From the NCBI GenBank assembly GCA_963668445.1, contig OY764335.1, forward strand, positions 558,001 to 622,000: a stretch of DNA of 64,000 nt, in the 5' to 3' direction. The position numbers and the translations under genes are program-made. Below the pieces are notes generated by a model. That model had not been told where the DNA came from and made no database searches. It saw only the letters and a list, made by a program, of their open reading frames with translations. Source of the stretch: Poriferisulfidus sp963668445 (GTDB lineage Bacteria > Pseudomonadota > Gammaproteobacteria > Poriferisulfidales > Poriferisulfidaceae). Positions 35,881 through 44,655 of the stretch are shown piece by piece; the stretch's first letter is position 1; each line of letters opens with the position of its first letter.

Positions 35881-37008
35881 CTACGCGGCCGGCGGCTGGT
35901 ACTGCCATTCGTCCACCGCAAACCGCCAGACCTCGTCCACTCGCGCAATCACAGACGGGTCTTCGGGATAAACATTCTTATGGTATCCCTCGAGGCTTTT
36001 CAGATATGCCTCGATTGGCGCATGCGCATCGTCCCAGCCCTCTATGCCCAATTGCCGATAAATGCGCTCCAACTCTGAAACCGGCCGCCGCTCGAGGTCT
36101 TCGTAACGCACTTCCACGAGGCGTCCGTCCGGAATCAGGTCGCGGTCTTCCAGATACTTGCGCATGAACCATATGTAGAACTGTTCAATGTTTTGGCGGG
36201 TCTGCTCCATTGTCGTCGCCTGCAGCTGGCAGACCTCCGTAAGCCGGGTGAACAGTCCTACGAGCGAGTTGTAAATGGTGTACGGGCTGCGTATGATATG
36301 GATGAAGCGTGCTTCAGGGAACAGGCGCAGCAGATGCGGAATCCGGCCCATGTTGCCCGGACTCTTCAGCACGAGGCGCTTGCCGCCGGCGTTGTAGGCC
36401 GCCTTGCGCAACGTTTCCAGATACAGCCGTTCCCAGTGCGCCAGTTCGCGGGGCGACAGGGCATCCAGAGTCGAGTAGCGATGCAGCAGGAATGCTAGGC
36501 TTCGCGGGAATGAAAAGCAGTGCATGAAGGAACGATGGGTCATGTTGGATAGGGCGATTTCCTCTTCCTGAGGGGTGTTCGCTGAGACTTTCATGTTGTC
36601 CATCGGGCGCAGGATTTCCGGCATATTCTGCAAGCGCCGCCATGTGACCCCTTTGGACAGGAACAAGCCGGGCATCATCGCTTGCTGATTGGTGAGCGAG
36701 CCGAGGCGGGGATCCTGCGCCATCAGGTTGTGCAAGTGCGTGGTGCCGCTGCGGTTGCAGCCCAGAATGAACAGCGGCGAAGAATCGATAGGAACCCGTG
36801 CGACATGCCGCCTGTACAGCGGCCGTTCCGCCAACCGCCGCGGAGCGTGCATCGCCGTCACCAGAAGCATCTTCGCCAGCCGCTTTCGGTATTCCGTATC
36901 CGGGCCTCCGTGCTCCCACAGCAGCCGCATCCAGACATGCAGCGGGGCCATGATGTTGAGGGGAATGGTGACCCGGGCGGGCTTCGCCGCAGAAGCAGAA
37001 TCATTCAT
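35881..37008 (-). CDS. PAPS-dependent sulfotransferase
   Basis: A 375-residue sulfotransferase-fold protein predicted to move sulfate from PAPS to a hydroxyl group. The 5'-phosphosulfate loop reads ILGCNRSGTTHLHNLM, and the 3'-phosphate-binding segment is FIHIIRSPYTIYNS, preceded by LVLKSPGNMGR. It belongs to the Sulfotransfer_3-like bacterial group that often acts on lipid or steroid-type alcohols. It is the last gene of the P450 operon (51 bases after the second P450). A natural reading is that the P450s introduce hydroxyls which this enzyme sulfates. The substrate is unknown. Confidence 0.88.
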   Translation of the reverse strand: MNDSASAAKPARVTIPLNIMAPLHVWMRLLWEHGGPDTEYRKRLAKMLLVTAMHAPRRLAERPLYRRHVARVPIDSSPLFILGCNRSGTTHLHNLMAQDPRLGSLTNQQAMMPGLFLSKGVTWRRLQNMPEILRPMDNMKVSANTPQEEEIALSNMTHRSFMHCFSFPRSLAFLLHRYSTLDALSPRELAHWERLYLETLRKAAYNAGGKRLVLKSPGNMGRIPHLLRLFPEARFIHIIRSPYTIYNSLVGLFTRLTEVCQLQATTMEQTRQNIEQFYIWFMRKYLEDRDLIPDGRLVEVRYEDLERRPVSELERIYRQLGIEGWDDAHAPIEAYLKSLEGYHKNVYPEDPSVIARVDEVWRFAVDEWQYQPPAA

Positions 37009-37059
37009 CGCGTTTTGGGTACCTGTCGATCATGTTCGTTCGGATTTTCCTGAGCGTGC

Positions 37060-39024
37060 CTATCGTCGCTTCTGAACCTTGAAAGCAAACGAGTCGGCCG
37101 GGCGCAAGTTTGGCAGATTCTGAACCGGCACCGGCCCTTTCCTTCCAACCCTTCCCAGTTCCAGTCCATGCAGTAGCGTCGCTACGACCAACGGGCAAAG
37201 CATCATCGCAAAACTGGCTCCAAGGCAGGCATGTGTGCCCAGTCCGAAAGGGGCGTACGTGCCCGGTGTGCTGTTTTCCATGCGTTCCGGCAAATAGCGG
37301 TCGATGTCGAAGCGCTCGGGATCGGGGTAGCATTCCGGAAGGCGGTGCACCACGGTCGAAGCGATGAGCACAGGCTCGCCGGCGGGAATCCGATAGCCGC
37401 CGAAATCGAAGGTATTGGCGGTCGTCCGAGGCATCACGTTGAGTGGTGGGTACATCCGAAGCGTTTCCATCATCACGCGGCGCAGGATATCCAGTTTCTT
37501 CACGGCCTCCGGCGCGGGCGTGCCGTGCGCAAACAGTTCGTCCGCTTCCGCCGTTCCCTGCATCATCAGATCCGGATTATCGAGCAAGGCGTACAGCATG
37601 AAGCCTACCGTGCTGCCGACCGTATCAATGCCGGCGAGGAACGGCAAACTCGTCGTTGCGGGAAAATCCGCTTCGGACAGGAATCCGGGGTCTTCCTCGT
37701 GCAGGGCAAGCATGGTGTCGAGGTAATGCTGTGCGGTGCCATCGCGTGGCTTCGTACGGTGCTGTCGCACGATGCCGGCGAGCAGTTCCAGCACCTGCTC
37801 GCGATGCTTCTCGTAATTCGGATATTTCATTGGCACTAGGAATTTGGGCCCACCACGCCTGAGCACCTGAAGGGCTATCTCCGCATCGATGAACTCCACC
37901 AAATCGTCCACGTATTCGCCCGCGGAGGTGCCGTAATGCAGGCGGGCCTGGACTTCCGCCATGAGGCGGAACAGTTCGTGGTTTGCGGGGACGGGCTTCC
38001 CTGTCGCCCATGCCGCCATCCGACGGTGCGTGGCATCTATGACATCGGGAATCCGGTCTGTTAGGCAATGGGGGCCGAATGGCTTTTTGAAAGCTTTGCG
38101 CATCCGGTCGTGGCCTGAACCGTCCATGGCGAGAAGAAAGCCTTCTCTCCCCGCTCCCATGTCTCTGCCGAACCGGCCCCATGCATCGAAGCTTCTCAGG
38201 CAGCGCGCGCTGTGCCGAGCGATGAAGCGATTCGCTTCCGGCCCGGCCAAGACCGTGCTCATGCGGTGCATCCCCCAGATGCGGAAAACCGGCCCCAGTT
38301 TGATGTACTGCTCCCTTAAGAAGCGGTAGGGGTCCGTGATGACATCCGCATAATTTCCTACGACCGGCAGCCCTTCGGTCACTGGCTGCCCGTGGCCCGG
38401 CCCGGCGGCGACCTCGCTGTCCATGACCGCGTCCAGCACCGCTGCGCCCGCCTCGTCAAGACAGCACACCTCCTCGATGCGCTTCGCCGTCTGCTGCAAC
38501 TGCAGATGGGGCAGAAGTTTCCGGAGAATGTGGCAGGCATGCGCCAGATGGATGAGCGCGATGTCCCGCGGTTCGGGCTCCTCATCCTCCAGCAGCACGG
38601 CCCAAATGCGCAACTTGGCCTCCACCTCCGCCATGGCGGTCGGATAGCGCCGCGAGCCGTGCACCCACAGGAACAGTCCGGACTCGCGGCGAAGCACGCC
38701 ATGTCCGACCAGGCTTTCCAGCGCCTCGTCCCGCAGCCGCTCCGCCTGCCGGGCGAAATGGTCCACCCAGTGGTGGGGGTCGCGCGGCGGGTCGGCGGCC
38801 GCGATTTCGGCCAGTGCCGGATCCAGCAGCGGGTCTCCCAAGGGGTCGGGGTCGACGGCTCGCAGCAGCCCGGGCTTGGCGGCGATTCGGCCTTCCAGTA
38901 GCAGGTCCATAAGCAGGCCGCCGGCCAGCGCACAGTGCAGGGGCCAGTCCCGCATCTCGGCGAACTCGCCGTCCTCGTCATGCAGCGCCAGCAGCATGAT
39001 CTCCTCAGTGAGGCGCAAGCCCAT
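37060..39024 (-). CDS. GPP34 (GOLPH3-like)-cytochrome P450 fusion, copy A
   Basis: A 654-residue two-domain protein. Residues about 2-210 match the GPP34/GOLPH3 family: LRLTEEIMLLALHD, CALAGGLLMDLLLEGRI, GDPLLDPAL, LVGHGVLRRESG, RRYP and AVMDS, in family order. Residues about 225-654 are a complete P450: the I-helix oxygen-binding FLAGIDTVGS, the ExxR in METLRMYPP and the heme loop APFGLGTHACLGA with the cysteine ligand near residue 600. GPP34 proteins bind acidic or phosphorylated lipid headgroups in eukaryotes, so the domain may hold the P450 at a membrane. ATG 39024 is used because it begins at the domain edge. ATG 39072 is possible. It sits between copy B (67-base gap) and the sulfotransferase. 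Confidence 0.88.
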   Translation of the reverse strand: MGLRLTEEIMLLALHDEDGEFAEMRDWPLHCALAGGLLMDLLLEGRIAAKPGLLRAVDPDPLGDPLLDPALAEIAAADPPRDPHHWVDHFARQAERLRDEALESLVGHGVLRRESGLFLWVHGSRRYPTAMAEVEAKLRIWAVLLEDEEPEPRDIALIHLAHACHILRKLLPHLQLQQTAKRIEEVCCLDEAGAAVLDAVMDSEVAAGPGHGQPVTEGLPVVGNYADVITDPYRFLREQYIKLGPVFRIWGMHRMSTVLAGPEANRFIARHSARCLRSFDAWGRFGRDMGAGREGFLLAMDGSGHDRMRKAFKKPFGPHCLTDRIPDVIDATHRRMAAWATGKPVPANHELFRLMAEVQARLHYGTSAGEYVDDLVEFIDAEIALQVLRRGGPKFLVPMKYPNYEKHREQVLELLAGIVRQHRTKPRDGTAQHYLDTMLALHEEDPGFLSEADFPATTSLPFLAGIDTVGSTVGFMLYALLDNPDLMMQGTAEADELFAHGTPAPEAVKKLDILRRVMMETLRMYPPLNVMPRTTANTFDFGGYRIPAGEPVLIASTVVHRLPECYPDPERFDIDRYLPERMENSTPGTYAPFGLGTHACLGASFAMMLCPLVVATLLHGLELGRVGRKGPVPVQNLPNLRPADSFAFKVQKRR

Positions 39025-39091
39025 TAGCCCATCCTGCCCCCGCGAGAGGCTTGGAGATGCATCGGCCGCCATGGCGGCATGGATTGCAGCG

Positions 39092-41053
39092 TCATCGCCG
39101 TTGCCGGATACGGAATGCGAAAGCATCCCCTGGGCATAATGTGGGCATGAACTTGAGCGGCATTTTGCTGCCTCGATCCACAGTCCCTTCCAGTTCCAAG
39201 CCATGCAGGAGGGTCGCCATGGTCAGCGGTACTTGGATTTGGGCCAGGCCTGCGCCAAGGCAGGCATGCGAGCCTAAGCCGAAGGGAGCATATGTGCCGG
39301 GCACGCTGTTTTCCATGCGCTCCGGCAAATAGCGGTCGATATCGAAGCGCAGAGGGTCGGGGTAGAACTCCGGCAGGAAATGCGCCACCGTGGAGGCGAG
39401 GACGATTCTCTCGCCGGCCGGAATTCGGTAGCCGCCGAAATCGAAGGTATTGATCGCCCAGTATCCCAGCATGTACAGCGGCGGGTACATCCGCAGCGCT
39501 TCCAGCATCAAGCGGCGCAGGACATCCATTTTCTTTGCGGCCTGCGGCGTGGGCGTGCCGTTTGCAAATAGTTCGTCCGCTTCCGCTGTCGCCCGCGCCA
39601 TCAGGTCCGGATCTTCGAACAGGCCATGCAGCATGAAGGCCAGCGTACTGCCGATCGTATCGATGCCGGCGAGGAGCGGCAAGATCATCGCTGCAGGAAA
39701 ATCCGCTTCGGACATGAGCCGGGGGTCTTCCTCGTGCAGCGCGAGCATGCCGTCGAGGTAATTCTTCGGGCCATCCTCGCGCGGCTCCATGCGGCGTTGC
39801 CGAACGGTTTCGGCGAATAGTTTCTGCACCCGTTCGCGCTTCTGTTCGTAATGCGGGTATTTCACCGGAGCCAGATATTTGGGTACATGCTTGGACACCC
39901 GAAGGCTTCCTATCGCATCGACGAACTCCACCAGATCGTCCTCGTATTCGCGCACCGAAGTGCCAAGGTGCAAGCGGCCTTGAACGCCTGCCATGAAGCG
40001 GAACAATTCGTGCTTCGCGGGGATGGGCTCTCCCGTTGGCCATGCCGCCATCCGGCGGCGCGTGGCATCCACGATGTCGGGAATCCGGTTCTGTCCGAAA
40101 TTGCGGCTGAGGGCCTCTTTATGCGCTTGGCGCATCAGGCCGTGCTCTGGGCCGTCAATGCTCAGCATAAAGTGCTTGCCTCCCAGAGCTTCGGCAATTC
40201 CGTTCCATATCTCGAAGCGCCGCAGATAGCGTGCGTCGTGCCGGATGACGAAGCGATTCGCTTCTGGGCCGGCCAGCATCATGGTGTCCCGGCCTCCGAT
40301 GCGCAGCTGGAACACCGGCCCGTATTTCACGTACTGCTGAGGCAGAAACTCCAAGTTTCCCTTATACAATTCCGGAAGATTGTCCACGATCGGCAATCCC
40401 TTGGCGATCGGCTGCCCGTGGGACGGTCCGGCGGCGACCTCGCTGTCCATGACCGCGTCCAGCACCGTTGCGCCCGCCTCGTCGAGACCGCACACCTCCT
40501 CGATGCGTTTCGCCGCCTGCTGCAACTGTAGATGAGGCAGCAGCTTCCGAAGGATGTGGCAGGCATGCGCCAGATGGATGAGCGCGACATCCCGCGGCGC
40601 AGGCTCCTCATTCTCCAGCAGCACGCCCCAAATGCGCAGCTTGGCTTCCATCTCGGCTATGGTGGCCGGATAGCGCCGCGGGCCGTGCACCCACAGGAAC
40701 AGTCCGGACTCGCGGCGGAGGATGCCGCGCCCGACCAGGCTTCCCAACGCCTCGTCCCGTAGCCGCTCTGCTTGCCGGGCGAAATGGTCTACCCAGTGGC
40801 GGGGGTCGCGCGGCGGGTCGGCGGCCGCGATTTCGGTCAGTGCCGGGTCCAGTAGCGGGTCTCCCAGAGGGTCGGAGTCGACGGCCCGCAGCAGTCCGGG
40901 CTTGGCGGCGATCCGGCCTTCCAGCAGCAGATCCATCAGCAGGCCGCCGGCCAGCGCGCAGTGCAGGGGCCAGTCCCGCATCTCGGCGAACTCGCCGTTC
41001 TCGTTGTGCAGCGCTAGCAGCATGACTTCCTCGGTGAGGCGCAATTCCATCAT
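39092..41053 (-). CDS. GPP34 (GOLPH3-like)-cytochrome P450 fusion, copy B
   Basis: First gene of the operon, 653 residues and a paralogue of copy A. The GPP34 domain (LRLTEEVMLLALHN to AVMDS) is about 90 percent identical to copy A by eye. The P450 part is clearly more diverged but complete (LLAGIDTIGS, LEALRMYPP, FGLGSHACLGA with Cys near 598). This suggests one targeting module with two different substrate specificities. The start ATG at 41053 overlaps the stop of a short upstream ORF. An in-frame TAG about a dozen codons upstream rules out a longer protein. Redox partners are not encoded nearby except the Rieske/Fpr pair at 20330-21394. Confidence 0.88.
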   Translation of the reverse strand: MMELRLTEEVMLLALHNENGEFAEMRDWPLHCALAGGLLMDLLLEGRIAAKPGLLRAVDSDPLGDPLLDPALTEIAAADPPRDPRHWVDHFARQAERLRDEALGSLVGRGILRRESGLFLWVHGPRRYPATIAEMEAKLRIWGVLLENEEPAPRDVALIHLAHACHILRKLLPHLQLQQAAKRIEEVCGLDEAGATVLDAVMDSEVAAGPSHGQPIAKGLPIVDNLPELYKGNLEFLPQQYVKYGPVFQLRIGGRDTMMLAGPEANRFVIRHDARYLRRFEIWNGIAEALGGKHFMLSIDGPEHGLMRQAHKEALSRNFGQNRIPDIVDATRRRMAAWPTGEPIPAKHELFRFMAGVQGRLHLGTSVREYEDDLVEFVDAIGSLRVSKHVPKYLAPVKYPHYEQKRERVQKLFAETVRQRRMEPREDGPKNYLDGMLALHEEDPRLMSEADFPAAMILPLLAGIDTIGSTLAFMLHGLFEDPDLMARATAEADELFANGTPTPQAAKKMDVLRRLMLEALRMYPPLYMLGYWAINTFDFGGYRIPAGERIVLASTVAHFLPEFYPDPLRFDIDRYLPERMENSVPGTYAPFGLGSHACLGAGLAQIQVPLTMATLLHGLELEGTVDRGSKMPLKFMPTLCPGDAFAFRIRQRR

Positions 41054-41247
41054 CGACTCGACTTCATGCGGCAGTGCTGACCTGCATCCTTCATCCCGAA
41101 AGGAATCCTATAGCAATGTGCCAAGCCGGATGCGGCTACCCAGAGGGGGGGGGGGGGGGGGCTTGCACTTAAGAAAAATTGCCCTGCCTTCGGTCTGCTT
41201 TCCCATTCTGTCTCAGAGGGGCTTGACGTTGGAAAACGATGATGCAT
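41050..41247 (-). CDS. short upstream ORF crossing the poly-C tract, coupled to the P450 operon
   Basis: From ATG 41247 a 65-codon frame (starting MHHRFPTSS) crosses the 17-base poly-C tract as PPPPP. It ends CRMKSSR at a TGA that overlaps the P450 ATG (ATGATG context). With 16 or 18 C the frame hits TAG soon after the tract. The peptide itself looks meaningless. Its value may be to carry ribosomes to the P450 start, making P450 translation depend on tract length. The ribosome site is only modest (AAAGGGG). A TTG at 41268 could also start it. The interpretation is speculative. Confidence 0.4.
   Translation of the reverse strand: MHHRFPTSSPSETEWESRPKAGQFFLSASPPPPPLWVAASGLAHCYRIPFGMKDAGQHCRMKSSR
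41145..41161 (-). repeat. 17-base poly-C (poly-G on plus) tract, putative phase switch
   Basis: An uninterrupted run of 17 G on the plus strand, 92 bases upstream of the first GPP34-P450 start and downstream of a TATAAT. It is the second such tract in the window and is placed, like the first, in the transcribed 5' region of a minus-strand gene. Confidence 0.75.
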
Positions 41248-41282
41248 ATGCTGGCACGCCCCTTTCAATGGTCTACTGCCGA

Positions 41283-41288
41283 ATTATA
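41283..41288 (-). promoter_or_regulatory. -10-like TATAAT upstream of the P450 operon
   Basis: A perfect TATAAT on the minus strand, about 15 bases after the end of metA. No good -35 is seen at 16-18 bases upstream, so an activator may be required. Transcription from here would start near 41276 and include the poly-C tract in the leader. Confidence 0.4.
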
Positions 41289-41302
41289 TAGTGCATCTAC
41301 GC

Positions 41303-42292
41303 TCAGCCTTGCGGCGCCAATTCCTCCAGCCAGTTGCAGTACAACTGTCGGGCGATGTCCTTCCACGGCCAGCGCATCTCCTGCGCCAATAAATCTTCCG
41401 GGAAATCCTGCATCAGTTCTTCGTGGCGCGCTTGCGACAGGACGGTTTGCCGGAATTCGTCGGCGAGGCCGGCGGCGCGTTCGGAGAATGTGCGCTCGGG
41501 CAGGGGCGGGTAGTCCTCGCGCTCGCCGGAGAGGAAGCGCATCACCTCGCGCTTGTATTCCTTCAGCAGGCTGACGGCCTCGTATTCGGGGTGTCCTTGG
41601 AAGTAGATGCGGCGTCCGTCTGCTTCGGCGGCCATTTGCACGCCCGCTTCGTCGGATGCGACGAGGACCTCGACCCCATGATCGCGGAGGGCATCCTCCG
41701 AAACGTCGTTGAAGCGTGAATGCGGCATGTCGAAGCACGCCGGCAATTGGGTCGTCATAGGATGCTCCGGGGCGCGGACGGCGTGAGCGAAGATGCCCCA
41801 GCGCTTGCGTGGCAGGTGGCGGCGTTCGATGCCGTGGAAGATGCGTGCGGAGGCGTGCGCGGCCAGGCACGAGCAGACGACCGGAATTCCTCGCTTCTCG
41901 GCGCATTGCAGCGTTCGCGCCAGATCCTCCCAGAACGGCTCCGACTCCAGATCCGGGCGGGTGACGTTGGCGCCAGTGATGATGAGGGCATCCAGAGCCG
42001 CATGTTCGACGGCCGCACAGTCCTGATAGTTCTGGCGGAGATATTGGAGTCCTTCTTCGCTGCGCGGAATGCCGTCGATGCGGAATAGATGCACGGCGCA
42101 GCAGCGCCGGTCGTGGCTGTCGAGGAGGTGCAGGAACTGCCGTTCGGTGGCGGCCAGCGCACGATCCGGCATCATGTTGAGCAGGCCGATATGGAGCAGG
42201 GGGGCATCTTCGGAGGTGGCGGAGACGACCCGCGCGCCTTGCTCCGCGACCCGGCTCAGACTGGGCCAGTCGTGACGCAGCAGCAGAGGCAT
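41303..42292 (-). CDS. homoserine O-succinyltransferase family protein (MetA-like)
   Basis: A 329-residue class-I glutamine-amidotransferase-fold acyltransferase that activates homoserine for methionine synthesis. Marks are IGLLNMMPDRAL (the family's LNLMP motif), TERQF, DALIITGANV, the nucleophile cysteine in VVCSCLAAHAS, and the His/Glu pair in QGHPEYE. The usual CWGAQA around the nucleophile reads CLAAHA, so it belongs to a divergent subgroup and the acyl donor is not certain. MPLLLRHDW at 42292 is taken as the start, since the longer frame runs into the neighbour. It lies seven bases downstream of the ATPase gene. Confidence 0.82.
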   Translation of the reverse strand: MPLLLRHDWPSLSRVAEQGARVVSATSEDAPLLHIGLLNMMPDRALAATERQFLHLLDSHDRRCCAVHLFRIDGIPRSEEGLQYLRQNYQDCAAVEHAALDALIITGANVTRPDLESEPFWEDLARTLQCAEKRGIPVVCSCLAAHASARIFHGIERRHLPRKRWGIFAHAVRAPEHPMTTQLPACFDMPHSRFNDVSEDALRDHGVEVLVASDEAGVQMAAEADGRRIYFQGHPEYEAVSLLKEYKREVMRFLSGEREDYPPLPERTFSERAAGLADEFRQTVLSQARHEELMQDFPEDLLAQEMRWPWKDIARQLYCNWLEELAPQG

Positions 42293-42299
42293 CGAGGCT

Positions 42300-43136
42300 T
42301 CAGTCCGTGCGGTCGATGGCCCGAGCGATGAGGTCGACGAAATCGTCGGCGTTCTGCACCTGTTCGGATTCGTCCATATGCACGGTGTATCCGTACTGGT
42401 CGGCAATGCTCCGGTAGCGTTGCAGCCGGTCTTTCAGCAGGCGAGGGAAGGTCCAGCGCGTAAAGGCGTCCGGGTCGATGTCGGAGTACTGCGAAATGTC
42501 GCATTCTTGGCAAAAGTCGTTCAATCCCCGGTCCAAAAAAGCTTCCGGATAATACAGCGGCTTCGGGTTTTCGGCTTGGCGCATGCACAATTCCTCGATA
42601 TGCTGTTCGTCGGCATGGATGTACAGAATCAGGGTATGTTCCGCCAGCAGTTCGAACACGGTGGGATCTTGCAGTTCGCACAGGCTGCCGCCGGCATCGT
42701 TGACGAAGTGCGGGTAGCCGTAGACCTGCTGCCCTTTGCGGATGAACTCCGGCACGTCGCGCATCGCCTTGATCTCGGCATCGTGGTGCAGCCGCAGGCG
42801 ATGCTTGAACTCGTTGAGCGACAGGCCGTCCAGATTGGGCTTGCCCAGAAAGGTGGAGACCGGCTCCAGATTGTCGACGGTGATGTTGTTGCAAATATAG
42901 ATGGAGTCCGAGCGCAGCAGGTTCGCCAGAAACGGCACTTCCATCATGCGCAGCTTCAGGTTGTCCAGAATGTTTTCGCTCAGATAGCGCGTCCCAATCC
43001 GATAATCGCCGGAATAATGGAACCACGTCTGCTTGTCGAGCCGGTTGGACAGTTGCGTCTTGCCGACGCCGGACATGCCAAGCAGAGTGACGGCTTTGTG
43101 CGGCAGAGCGCGAAATTCTTGGGAAGTCAGGCGCAT
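42300..43136 (-). CDS. P-loop ATPase of unknown function next to metA
   Basis: A 278-residue protein with a Walker A motif right at the start (TLLGMSGVGKTQLSNRL, residues about 17-33). It has kinase-like segments (WFHYSGDYRIGTRYL, LILYIHADEQHIEELCMRQ) that resemble nucleoside-kinase or zeta-type folds. A conserved GGSLCELQDP lies near the middle. The function is not known to me. It may phosphorylate a small molecule. The close spacing with the MetA-like gene suggests a shared pathway or joint expression. Confidence 0.75.
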   Translation of the reverse strand: MRLTSQEFRALPHKAVTLLGMSGVGKTQLSNRLDKQTWFHYSGDYRIGTRYLSENILDNLKLRMMEVPFLANLLRSDSIYICNNITVDNLEPVSTFLGKPNLDGLSLNEFKHRLRLHHDAEIKAMRDVPEFIRKGQQVYGYPHFVNDAGGSLCELQDPTVFELLAEHTLILYIHADEQHIEELCMRQAENPKPLYYPEAFLDRGLNDFCQECDISQYSDIDPDAFTRWTFPRLLKDRLQRYRSIADQYGYTVHMDESEQVQNADDFVDLIARAIDRTD

Positions 43137-43167
43137 GGCAAGCGCGGGGCCGGGGTCCCGTCGGCGG

Positions 43168-44604
43168 TTACAGGGCAGGGGAGCGGACGACCATCAGCTT
43201 GTCGACCTGCATATCTTCGAACGTATAGGGGATGCCGCCGATGCCGTGGCCGGATTGCTTGAGGCCAGCGAACGGCATCCAGTCGACGCGGAAGGCCGTG
43301 TGATTGTTGATCATCACGGTGGCGGCTTCCAGCTGGTGGTAGCAATGCAGCGCGGTGTCGAGGCTGCGGCTGAAGACAGCCGCTTGGAAAGCGAACGGGC
43401 CGTCGTTGGCCTGCGCAATGGCTGCGTCGATGTCGTCGAAGCCGTAGACGCAGATGACCGGTCCGAAGACTTCATGGATGCTGACCTTGGCATCGGCGGG
43501 CGGATTCAGAAGCACGGTCGGCTGGTAGGCGGTGTCGGACAGTCGCTGGCCGCCGCAGACCAGCTCTGCGCCCGCGTCGATGGCCTCTTGGACCCAAGCT
43601 TCCACCCGGTCCGTTTCCGCCGGCCGGATCAAGGGGCCGATGTCCGTGTCCGGCAGAGTCGGGTCGCCTACCTTCATGGCGGTCCCCTGTGCCGCGAGGC
43701 CCTCGGCGATGCGCGGCGCCAGAGCGCGTTCGGCATACACGCGCTGCACCGATACGCAAACCTGTCCGGCATGGTAGAACCCGCCTTTGGCCAACAGCGG
43801 CAGAGCATCGTCTACGTTGGCATCTGCGGCTATGATGACGGGAGCGATGCCGCCATGTTCAAGGGCGCAACGGGCGCCGGGAGCCAGTTTCGAGCGCAGC
43901 ATCCAGCCGACCTCGGCGCTGCCGATGAAGCTGAAGAAGGCCACGCGGGAATCCTGGACCATCTGCTCGGCGATGTCGTGGCCGGACAGGTTGATGGCTT
44001 GCACGTAGCCTTCAGGCAGGCCGGCCTGATGCAGCATCTCCACGAAACGCATGCAGGACAGTGGCGTATCCAGTGCCGGTTTGATAATGGCCGGGCAACC
44101 GGAGGCGATGGCGGGGCCGACCTGATGCACGATCAGGTTGAGCGGGTGGTTGAAGGCGGAGAATGCCAGCACCACGCCGATCGGGTATTTGCGGGTAAGC
44201 GCCATATGGTGGGCGGAAGCGGCATTCAGGTTCATCGGGATTTCGCGACCGGCTTCGGTGCGTAGGACCTCAATGCAGCTGCGCATGCCGTCGATGGCGC
44301 GGGCCACTTCGACTTTGGAGTCGGGCAAAGGCTTGCCGCCTTCGCGGGCGGCCTCCACGGCCAGTTCGTCGGCGCGCTCGGCCATCATCTGCGCGGTGCG
44401 TTCCAGAACCTCGATGCGTTTGGCGGGCGGCAGCCAGCGAGATTTGTCTTGGTAAATGGAAAAAGCGGTGGCCAGCACACGCTCCGCCTGCTGGCTGTTG
44501 AGGACATCTACGGAGGCAATCGGCGCGCGGTCCCAAGGCGCGTATACGGTGGCCTGCTTATCGCAAGCGCCAATACTCGGTGCTAATACTGGGTAATGCT
44601 GCAT
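43168..44604 (-). CDS. NAD(P)-dependent aldehyde dehydrogenase
   Basis: A 478-residue ALDH-superfamily enzyme oxidising an aldehyde to an acid. It has the cofactor segment FSAFNHPLNL, IIKPALDTPLS, the catalytic Glu in ALEHGGIAP, the catalytic Cys in GGFYHAGQVCVSVQRVY (about 280) and EVFGPVICVYGF. The VCVSVQR active-site context is that of lactaldehyde, glyceraldehyde or phosphonoacetaldehyde dehydrogenases rather than long-chain ones, so a link to the alkane pathway is possible but not shown. It precedes the ATPase-metA pair on the same strand. Confidence 0.9.
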   Translation of the reverse strand: MQHYPVLAPSIGACDKQATVYAPWDRAPIASVDVLNSQQAERVLATAFSIYQDKSRWLPPAKRIEVLERTAQMMAERADELAVEAAREGGKPLPDSKVEVARAIDGMRSCIEVLRTEAGREIPMNLNAASAHHMALTRKYPIGVVLAFSAFNHPLNLIVHQVGPAIASGCPAIIKPALDTPLSCMRFVEMLHQAGLPEGYVQAINLSGHDIAEQMVQDSRVAFFSFIGSAEVGWMLRSKLAPGARCALEHGGIAPVIIAADANVDDALPLLAKGGFYHAGQVCVSVQRVYAERALAPRIAEGLAAQGTAMKVGDPTLPDTDIGPLIRPAETDRVEAWVQEAIDAGAELVCGGQRLSDTAYQPTVLLNPPADAKVSIHEVFGPVICVYGFDDIDAAIAQANDGPFAFQAAVFSRSLDTALHCYHQLEAATVMINNHTAFRVDWMPFAGLKQSGHGIGGIPYTFEDMQVDKLMVVRSPAL

Positions 44605-44655
44605 GATCCGGTGCTCCCAGAGCGGATGGGTTGAACAGATTTTATGATGCTGATT

